64,000 bases of DNA from Diploscapter coronatus (Eukaryota; Nematoda; Chromadorea; Rhabditida; Rhabditidae): the NCBI GenBank assembly GCA_964036155.1, contig OZ038423.1, forward strand, positions 35,913,249-35,977,248. Direction: 5' to 3'. A program made the translations under genes and the position numbers. Position 1 is the first letter of the stretch. Each line of letters opens with the position of its first letter. Positions 50,016-64,000 of the stretch are shown here, piece after piece. The notes under the pieces are model-generated. The model had not been told where the DNA came from, ran no database searches, and worked only from the letters and a program-made list of their open reading frames with translations.

Positions 50016-51915
50016 CATTTCACCATCCAGTAGATCCAACGGTAGTTTCACTATTTTCTACTTTTCTCATTGAAAATACGGGATTTTTGAGGAGATGCTC
50101 CGAAAATTATATGTGCTCGAAATTTCGGGTTGATATTTCTCGTGTCATTGTTTGATCTTTCAAGTTTTATTTGAAGGTCCAGATTTTCTTGCAGAGTTTT
50201 GATTATCAGATAAGGAAACTTCACTCTGAATTTTATGGATTATGGTAATCAAAATTCTGGCAAAAATATATTATCGTTTTTAGGGCTTGTAGCCCTAGTT
50301 GTTGACGATTTCAGGAATAATAAAATTTTGGCGAAGAAATTGAATTTTCAGAACTATATTTTGCTCAATAGCGCAAGCTTATATTCGTTTTTAAATTGAT
50401 TTTTGAAACCTAAATTTCCAGTTTTCAGGCTTCAAAAGACAGCATAACTGATGCTCAGAAGATTCAAAATTCTGGTTTATTCGGGAGTCAAATGGTCAAT
50501 TTACTTGAAGATATCAAGTCAAAATTTATTTCTAAAGTAGATTCTGACAAAATTTTCTCAACTATTGCGAAACCCTCCCAAATATCAGCCTTCCGGTCCA
50601 ATTATCTGCTTTATCTGCATGCCCTTGGGTGGCTATTCCCCCTTCCTCTCTGCCCTCTCACTTTCTCCTTCTCTCTTTACCCCCTTTCAAGCTTCTTCGG
50701 CATTGATCTCCTTCCATTCCATGTCCAGCTGCACCCAGGCTTCTCCCCTTATTTGGGTGTATCTTTTAGTTTTCTTTGTTTAGAAAAGGAATTTCATGAG
50801 TTTTAAAGACATTTTCTAAAAAATTACCAAATTTAAGAGTTTTTTACCTTCAAAAAGATTATTCTCGCTATATTTTATTTCAAAACTTGTCTTCTTAAAA
50901 TTTTGTACATTTGTGTGCATTGAAAAGATATACCTGGTTCAACAAATTGTAGATTTCATGAAAATTTTCTCATAAATTAGAAAGATGATCTGAAAATTGC
51001 GCTCTACTTCCCAATGTATGTACTTTTTTTTTTGTAGAACTCGTTTTCTTTTTTCATTATTTTCCCGGCCGACTTTTTATCCGCTATTTGAGTGGTTTGT
51101 CGGTCGCTCTGCGCACAGCAATTTTCTACGTTTCATTCGCTCATTTTGTGAAGGCCAGCCTCGCGCAATTCGCGATGCTTTTTAGGAGATACTATTTTCT
51201 TCGTTTTCATTCGTTTCTCCGACTTCTTAAATTAGAAAAGCTCCTTTCTTTCTTCTTTGTCTTTAGATTCTCAAAATTTCTTACTATTTTTATTTAAATC
51301 TTCTAACTTTGGAATCTCCAAAAAATCTCGTGCTATTTCTATTTAAAAATTTGCTTTCCTTTTCTCATAATATCTAACTCTTCCATACTCTTTCTATATT
51401 TTGATATTTTCTTTCGATCTTTTCCCTTCTTCAAATTAGAGCCTCTTCCTTTCTGCTTCTCTGCTCCCTCTCATTTTGCAGTACTCTTTCGCCATTTCAA
51501 CTGCAAAGGCTTTGCCTTGCCTTCGGTGGTGGTAGCCCTTTCGAAATCGATTCTCTTCCAACGCTGTTTCCAAATTTGACCCTTCTCTTTCCGTTCTTTC
51601 ATTAGCTCCATAGGCAGCTGGGGAAATATTAGCCATTTTGACAGAATTAGTCTTTTTTATTTTAACTTCCTATTAAAAATTTCGTCAATGACTGACTAAT
51701 ATGATGAAGGAAAATCTCGTTTGATGATGAACCGCAGAAGAAAGAGATAATTCAATAATTCCGCTTCATTTATGTTTCATTTTCTTATGAAGATTCTTTC
51801 TGACGAGAAATTTATTCCATCTCAAAAATCTTTCAAATTTAAAAGGCCTATCCTCTAAAACCCTTTATCTTTCAGAGAGATGTCATGATCTTCTATTACA
51901 TTTGCAATTTAAACC
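50016..51915. other. Intergenic stretch with pyrimidine-rich block, probable WDR47 promoter
   Basis: No exon was recognised. The plus strand is strongly C/T-rich at about 50570-50760 and again at about 51160-51620. This produces long but unconvincing open frames (50492-50806, 50565-50783, and on the minus strand 51436-51636). The acceptor tatctttcag ending near 51876 may be the trans-splice site for the next gene. The 3' UTR of the zinc-finger gene must end somewhere in the first part. Confidence 0.45.
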
Positions 51916-58228
<6,313 letters not shown>

Positions 58229-58783
58229 ATTATTTTTTGAAAATAAAAACGAATTGATCTCAGAAATCCTATCAAATAGAATTTCAGAATGTGAAAATAA
58301 AGGCATTTTTACAAAAAAATGAATTTTTCAATGAATGAGTTGAAAATAAGCCCCACCCCTATTGCTTTCTCTTCCCTGTCTCCCACTTGCATTTTTCAGC
58401 TTGTGCTCAATTGTAAAGTGCATTTTAGTCAAGCGGGCGTTGATTTTCGTGATTTTGTTCGATTTTTTTTCCGAATCCCTTCACAATTTTTAATTTTGTT
58501 ATTTTTAGTGTGTGGAGAAATAGTATGAGAAAAGAAAGAAATCAAGAGAATCAATTTTCACTCGTTTGTTATCGTTCGTTTTTCATTCGGCAAATTTTTG
58601 AGTCCTCTCCCCTATCCTATTTTCTCAAATTTTTGCTAGTTTTCTTCTAATTTTACCAATTTCCGGAAGCGAGAAAAATATCATTAGAAAGGAGCAAAAT
58701 AAAAAATGCTCATTTTTCCGTCACTATTTTCGCCATTTTCTATTTTTGCTTTTAATTTTCAAATGTCATTTTAATTTCTCCAG
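58229..58783. other. Short intergenic stretch between WDR47 and NDUFB5
   Basis: AATAAA-containing motifs follow the WDR47 stop at about 58241-58247 and 58292-58298 and are likely poly(A) signals. A C/T-rich block lies at about 58350-58400. The acceptor aatttctccag ends at 58783, directly against the NDUFB5 ATG, with no upstream donor belonging to that gene, as expected for trans-splicing. Confidence 0.6.
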
Positions 58784-60464
58784 ATGGCCGTTCTGAGCAA
58801 GGCTGCCCGACTTGGCTTTAACCTAGCCGTGAAGCAGACCAGGGCGCAACTGCCCATTCAGGTTCGTCAAATATTTTTCCTTGAATTTTAGAGTGAGATC
58901 TCGCTTTTTCATAACATTTCCTCAAACTTGATTTTTTTCATTTTCTCAAATTATTGGGTTCGGTTGTTTCTTAGTTTAATAATTACCCATTCAGGTCCGC
59001 CATGGCGGGCACGGGCCGACATTTCTTCGCAAGGGTCATGGACAGTACAAAATCGGACGGGGCAGGGTATGTCAATTTTTTTTTAGAAAATCACTTTAAA
59101 AATGAAATTTTATAGACCTAGAAGATCATTTCAAAAGTTTTTAAATTTGTCCAGGCGTTCGATAAGTTTCGAATGAACTGGAGATTGAAGTATCTAAAGC
59201 GTTCGATATCTATGAATTTATGAAAATAACTTCAATTTTTAAAAACTCCCTTTCCAGGACATGTTCCACTTCTACTTCTTCTGTCTGGGCATTTTCCCGC
59301 CTATCGCCCTGCTCATCTGGGCCCACATCGTCTACGGACCCTGCCAACTCACCGATGATTCGGGAGATGTAAGGCTTCTTTATTTTTCTCAGATTTTTTT
59401 TAAACTTTAATTTTCTTCTGGAAAAATGTCTTTTCAAGAAGCTTTTCTTTTACTTTTTTGAAATGTTTGAACTACGCGTCTTCTTTGCTGACACTACTTT
59501 TCCTGAAAAGAATTTTTCGAAAGATGTCCTTAGCTTTGATGATACTATTTTCATGTTTCCTAATTCGAATTTTGCAGGGCCCTCCCCCACACAACTGGCA
59601 GTACCAGAGCACGCCGCTGAGGCAGTGGTGGGCCAAGTACTTCGGCTACAACCCCGTCCAGAACTACGAGATGCGCATCGAGTACTGGAACGAGATCGAG
59701 GGCGATCAGAGAATGAAGTGGGCTTACTTTGTTACTTTTTCATATTTTTGATTCATTAAAATTCATATCGTACCGTCACATTTACTGCAAAAATATTGCA
59801 CTTTACTTTTTGGCGAATTCTTGAAGCATATTCAATTTTATTTGATGCATAGATAGATACGGTGTGTTTTGACAAAGTGAGAAATTTGCTTCCTGAAAGT
59901 TACAATCTGATTCAATTCACTTTAAACGCTCTATTGAAACCAATTGAAAAGAAAGCGTTATTCGTGGAAAATTACTTTGTTTGCAGGAAGATCTTCCGTA
60001 TGACGGACTACGCGATGAACATGGACTCGAAGTCCGTGTTCCTCTACAGGCCCGCACTCGAGGAATGGGATGCCAACAATGCGTGGAGGGCTAAATTCAG
60101 TCATCAGGTGGGAGTTGTTTTTCTTCGAGAATTCCTTCTTTTCTATCAGTTTTTTTCCCGAAAATTTCATTTTCTACCAGACTAAAAAACAGTCACGGGG
60201 TGGGACAGGTATGGTTTTTTTATTCCCCATTTACACCCGCTTTTTTACCCTACCTGTCTCTTCTACTCTCCTCAAAAAGTGGGTGCGGACTACAAAGGCC
60301 GGTGTGTAGGTGTCGGCTCAAAAATTGCAAAATTGGACAGTTTTAAGAAACTGGCTTTATAAATTTTCGGTTGCTTTGAACTCTGCAAAATTTGTAATAT
60401 ATTTATTTTTCAGATCGGCGAGCCATTCAAGCATCGATCTTCAAGCGAAGTCAACAAGCAGTGA
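58784..60464 (+). CDS. Mitochondrial complex I accessory subunit NDUFB5 (SGDH), 190 aa, 6 exons
   Basis: Exons: 58784-58861, 58995-59066, 59258-59368, 59578-59717, 59987-60107, 60414-60464 (573 nt). It is a single-pass accessory subunit of the membrane arm of NADH:ubiquinone oxidoreductase. The N-terminus (MAVLSKAARLGFNLAVKQTR) is basic and amphipathic, as in a mitochondrial presequence, followed by RHGGHGPTFLRKGHG. One transmembrane helix covers about residues 53-76 (FYFFCLGIFPPIALLIWAHI). The soluble part has the family's PPPHNWQYQSTPLRQWWAKY segment and a Tyr/Trp-rich stretch (MRIEYWNEIE). Length matches the family. The start codon immediately follows a 3' splice site. The last intron contains a short hairpin. 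Confidence 0.9.
60203..60259. repeat. 57-bp hairpin in the last NDUFB5 intron
   Basis: GGACAGGTATGGTTTTTT (60203-60220) and TTTTTTACCCTACCTGTCT (60241-60259) are inverted with about 15 of 18 matches around a 20-base loop. It is shorter than the other palindromic elements and has no visible target-site duplication. It may be a decayed MITE or a simple hairpin. Confidence 0.5.
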
Positions 60465-61424
60465 ATTGTGGCAGGTGGAGATTTTTCATCATTTTTTATT
60501 TTATAAATGGAAATATTTGGACAATTTTAAAGAAAGGTGCGAAGTTTCATCGGGGTATTTTTCAATATCAATACCGAACCATACTCAAATTAACGGAATG
60601 TTCATTATTATCGTTTATGAAATTTCTGAAGTATACATTAGTCGATTTGAAGAAGTGCCAAATTATCGACAACTTTCTACAAAATTTCATATTTTTGAGA
60701 AAAGTTAAATTTCAGCTCCTCGTCCTCTCCATGCTCAAGTTGTAGATGAACATATGCGGTCCCAACCTCCATTTTGGGGATGATTTGCAATTTTCGATCG
60801 ACCACAAATCGTGTACTTTCATTTCTCCAAAATCGTCCCCCTTTTGCCCTAATTTCTATCAAAACCTTTTCTAGCCCATAAAAACCCATTTCAAGTTATT
60901 ATGGGTTGCTAAATTAGAATAAGTAGCTTGAAAGGAGTTTTTTATGGAACTTGGAAAGATATACTGTAGATGTTTAGTAGAGAGCGTTTTTATGTGTACC
61001 GTTTACTAAACGTGGAGTTTTTATTCTAACAATTAGAAAAAGAGTAGTATGGAAAATAAGAGAGTACCTTCTGTATTCTCCTATTTTCAGGTACTGTCTC
61101 TTTTTCTCTGATTTGTCAGAGAAAGAACGCCGTGTATAGGTCCCTAGATGATATTTTCGTTGTGTACAAGGTAATTTTTTCGATTTAAAAATTTCAAAAA
61201 TAAATGTTTGATTTGAAGACTTATCATTGCCGAGTTAAGTTATCAAAGTTGCTTCTAAACTTGCTGAATATCTGAATGAGTTGAAATGTATCGTGAATGT
61301 TTATGATTTTATTTAGAGCAAGAAAGTTAACATATCCCTTTAGAAAAATTCATGTCAATTCGCAATTATTTCGATTTTTATTTACAGTAAGAAAAGCTAA
61401 AGTAATCCTTGTTCTATTGTAGAA
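60465..61424. other. Intergenic stretch between NDUFB5 and KTI12
   Basis: No exon was recognised. Two small hairpins occur: AGTACCT/AGGTACT at about 61064-61097 and TTCTCTGA/TCAGAGAA at about 61113-61132. The acceptor ttctattgtag ends at 61422, two bases before the KTI12 ATG, and is a likely spliced-leader site. Confidence 0.5.
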
Positions 61425-63011
61425 ATGCCACTTCTCGTTGTGAGTGGCTACCCGTCAAGCGGGAAGTCGACGATCGTCGCGAAGATTCTGGAGCATTTGA
61501 CATCGAAGCAGAAGAAGGTCGTCGTCGTGACGGATGACGAATGCACAACCTTCTCCAGAAGCGACTACAATGATGCCAGAAAAGTAGAATTTTTCTTACT
61601 TTGAAAGTTTATATTTACTAGGTTTTTTTTTAGAAAAATTAGAAAGAATGATGTTTTTTCTCTTTTTAGGAAAAAGATCTTCGTTCATTCGTCCGTTCCG
61701 CAGTGCAGAAGTATCTGAACAAAGACACCGTCGTCATATGCGATTCGCTCAATTATATCAAAGGTTGGGAATTTCAGAATAATTAGCAATTTTTATTAAC
61801 TTCAGTTTGTTTTGAAGTAATTTTACTAAAGCTATACACGCACTAAACTTGCTCTTCTAACCAGAAACATAACCAAACTTCGAATAAATTAAATTTCTCC
61901 TAGATTACTGTAATTCCATTACTTGAGGTTATCGTTACGAGTTATTCTGCGTCGCAAAGGGCTGCAAAACGACCTATGCTGTGCTTCAAATCACCCCTCC
62001 TGAAGTTGTCTGTGAATGGCTGAATACGCAAAAAGAAGAACATCAACGGTCTTATTTTATTTTTTTTCTAAAAAAAAATCAATTCAATAATTTATTGGAC
62101 TTCAGATATCCAGCCGGAAAAATCGCCGATCTCCTGATGCGATACGAGAAACCCGACCCGAGGAATCGATGGGACTCGCAGCTTTTCGAGATCAAAATTG
62201 GGTCTGCCGAACGGTAATTTCTTTTTCGATTTTCCATCTTAAAAAATTGATTTTTCAGTTCCATGCCGGACATTTCGAATAACGACGACATGGGCGTGGA
62301 TCTGGAATATCCGAGTCCGAAATACGCAGAAATCCCCCTGGATGAAATCTATCAATGGCTCTGTGAGGTGATCTTTTGTGTTTTCAATGATAGAAAATGT
62401 CTTTCTACTTTTTCCTGTTTTTGAAACATCTATTTGCAGGGCAAGGAGTTGAGTGAAAATTTGAGCACCCAATCGCAGCCTCTGGCGCCGACCAATTTTC
62501 TGCATGATTTGGATCGGGTCACTCAGGTAAAAATTCAAATTATTTCTTTCTAAATTGTTATTTTTGAAATTTGTATTTTCAGGACGTGGTTTCCACTATC
62601 TCCGAAGCCCAACGCAGCGCTGCGGTGGGGCAAAATATCGTCATTCCTCAGGCTGAGGCGGGTTCTAATGAGGTACTTTTCAAATTTTAAAACGAAGAAA
62701 AGTTGGTAGAAGGTTCATTCAATTCTTTTTAAATGGGCAAATGAACTTTCTAACAGATATCAGAAAATATTAATTTGAAAAATTCTAGTTGAAAATCGGC
62801 AAGATCCGATCTGTTGCCGAACTAACGAGACTTCGAAGGCAGTTTATCTCCTTTTCCAAGACAAATCCGATCAACGATAAAGCGAAAATCGCCTCACTAT
62901 TCGTGAATTTCTTGAATTCTACCACGTAATTAGAATAACTTATCTTTATCTTGTTACAGACCAGATCTATTTTCTGCTTCCAACGTGATGAAACTTCTAA
63001 ATGGCTGGTAG
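61425..63011 (+). CDS. KTI12 / PSTK-like P-loop ATPase, Elongator-associated, 318 aa, 9 exons
   Basis: Exons: 61425-61583, 61670-61763, 61928-62048, 62106-62213, 62259-62367, 62440-62526, 62583-62672, 62789-62925, 62960-63011 (957 nt). Residues 8-16 form a P-loop (GYPSSGKST). A Walker-B-like ICDSLNYIKGYRYELFC (about 76-92) follows, with the family's RYEKPDPRNRWDSQLFEI (about 138-155), and the C-terminus has a RLRRQFI helix. KTI12 binds tRNA and assists the Elongator complex in modifying wobble uridines. The length is close to fungal and animal KTI12. The related kinase PSTK is less likely because the RYE-PD--NRWDSPLF motif is characteristic of KTI12. Exon 3 uses a TTGAG acceptor. The stop codon lies only 175 bp from the stop codon of the convergent CCDC137-like gene. 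Confidence 0.93.
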
Positions 63012-63186
63012 TCGAACATTATGAATTTTTAAGGGATAATTTAATTTTTGTTATACCGTGTTCTCTAAAATTTAATTTTTCTTTGTTGAGATTTTAGGGA
63101 ATACGGTAGTTTTACTCGAAGAAATAAATTTATTGAAATTTTTAGAACTTTAACAAATCAACAAGTGTAACGGAGATAGCAAAAAA

Positions 63187-63969
63187 TTAGACCTTCTTTT
63201 TCATTTTTCGATAGGCCTCAATGACGCGTTGGCGCTCCGCTTCAATGTCGTTCACTAAAAATAAAGAAAGACATCTTTTATTTTGGATTTGTGTCTAATT
63301 TAAAATCATGTTTGAGAAAACTCTTAATTTAGAAAACATAAAATAACATTGAAAAATCCCACGTTTCTTCTTTTCTCGATCTTGGTAGACGGTCTTTTCA
63401 TCGGACTGTTTCTTCAAAATCGAGTGAAGAAGGAGATTTTTAGAGCCGGCCTAAAGTCTTCAATTTTCAAAATTAACCAAATTTTGAAAATACCTTAGCA
63501 AGCAACGGATCAAACTTGTCTTTGAGCGCACCGCTGAAAGTGGGCGGGGCGTCATAGCGCTCTCCGAAACGAATGATTTCTAAAATTTTGACAACTGTAA
63601 AACAAGATTGAGAAAGTAGAGAAAACTAGAAAAAAAAGATTCAAAATTTACCCCTAGAATTGAGCACCGCATCAGCTCTGTCCACGTCTCTCTTCCATTC
63701 CTTTTTCTTCTTCTCGATTTCCTTTCGACGGATTTTTCCCGAAATCCGATTTTGAAGCTTCTTTTTCTGGAAAAGAAATCAAATTATTTCTTTTACAAAT
63801 TTTTTGATTTCACCTGCTTCATCTCCTGTTGTTCGATTTCATTATCTTCTTGCTCCGAGTTACCTTCGACTTCAGAATCCTCACTCTGCTCGGAATCTCC
63901 ATCTTTTCTTTCTCTCTTTTCAATTTCCATTTCATCTTCGTGTTCATTCTCAAGTTGATCTTCTTCTTG
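63187..63969 (-). CDS. CCDC137-like protein, C-terminal part, runs off the window
   Basis: Exons in transcript order, starting inside the gene: 63969-63814, 63766-63652, 63579-63494, 63450-63363, 63254-63187. The encoded order is an acidic Glu/Asp/Ser-rich stretch, a Lys-rich coiled coil (KKKLQNRISGKIRRKEIEKK), then EIIRFGERYDAPPTFSG, SKNLLLHSILKKQ and a terminal ERQRVIEAYRKMKKKV. The order KxFGE-(x)-PP, then an LLL-like segment, then ER-R-V-(x)-AYR-K, matches the C-terminus of CCDC137, a nucleolar/nuclear coiled-coil protein. The 5' end lies beyond position 64000. Low-complexity parts limit the precision of the call. Its 3' end converges on KTI12, so the 3' UTRs may overlap. Confidence 0.75.
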
Positions 63970-64000
63970 CTGGAATCGTTATTTTTAAGAGAAAGGGTAG

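Noticed and set aside
50492..50806. 104-codon plus-strand open frame rich in Ser, Pro and Leu
   Set aside because: Explained by the pyrimidine-rich composition of the block upstream of WDR47.

Overview
The window looks like nematode nuclear DNA. It is AT-rich, most introns are roughly 40-600 bp and end in a TTTCAG-like 3' splice site, and several start codons sit a few bases after an unpaired acceptor, as expected for spliced-leader trans-splicing. One gene encodes a neuropeptide precursor that closely matches the nematode NLP-8 (orcokinin-like) family. The species cannot be fixed from the sequence. Gene models were built by hand by chaining exons through matching splice phases. Every complete model below gives a coding length divisible by three, which is a good internal check, but none has transcript support here.

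Layout. 1-3.9 kb: gene-free. 3.9-7.5 kb (+): an F-box protein, with possible alternative 3' exons at 8.0-8.4 kb. 8.4-22.5 kb: about 14 kb without a convincing exon, lying upstream of the neuropeptide gene. 22.5-24.0 kb (+): nlp-8-like precursor. 26.1-29.6 kb (-): a 643-residue coiled-coil protein in 17 exons. 30.3-31.8 kb (-): a small basic/acidic protein with a possible helix-turn-helix. 31.8-32.9 kb: a 1.07-kb inverted-repeat transposable element directly against that gene's start codon. 33.0-34.0 kb (-): a short two-helix membrane protein resembling the last two helices of a receptor. 35.2-46.7 kb (+): tripeptidyl peptidase II in 33 exons. 48.0-50.0 kb (+): Sp-family zinc-finger factor. 51.9-58.2 kb (+): WDR47-like LisH/CTLH/WD40 protein. 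58.8-60.5 kb (+): complex I subunit NDUFB5. 61.4-63.0 kb (+): KTI12. 63.2-64.0 kb (-): 3' part of a CCDC137-like gene.

Most genes are housekeeping (proteolysis, respiration, tRNA wobble modification through Elongator, nucleolar or nuclear function) and show no shared pathway. WDR47, NDUFB5 and KTI12 are collinear, with gaps of about 0.56 and 0.96 kb, and acceptors stand directly before the ATGs of NDUFB5 and KTI12. They could be co-transcribed or simply be adjacent trans-spliced genes.

The most striking structure outside the genes is a set of short, diverged, palindromic elements (MITE-like, several flanked by TA). I count nine in introns or gene-adjacent sequence, five of them in TPP2 introns, plus the large element at 31.8 kb. 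I recognised none in the 14-kb gene desert by eye. Several lie on a splice site: one begins exactly at a 5' splice site, one ends at a 3' splice site beside a repeated TCCAG, and the terminal repeats of the large element each carry an outward-facing acceptor. This is the best candidate here for undescribed biology.
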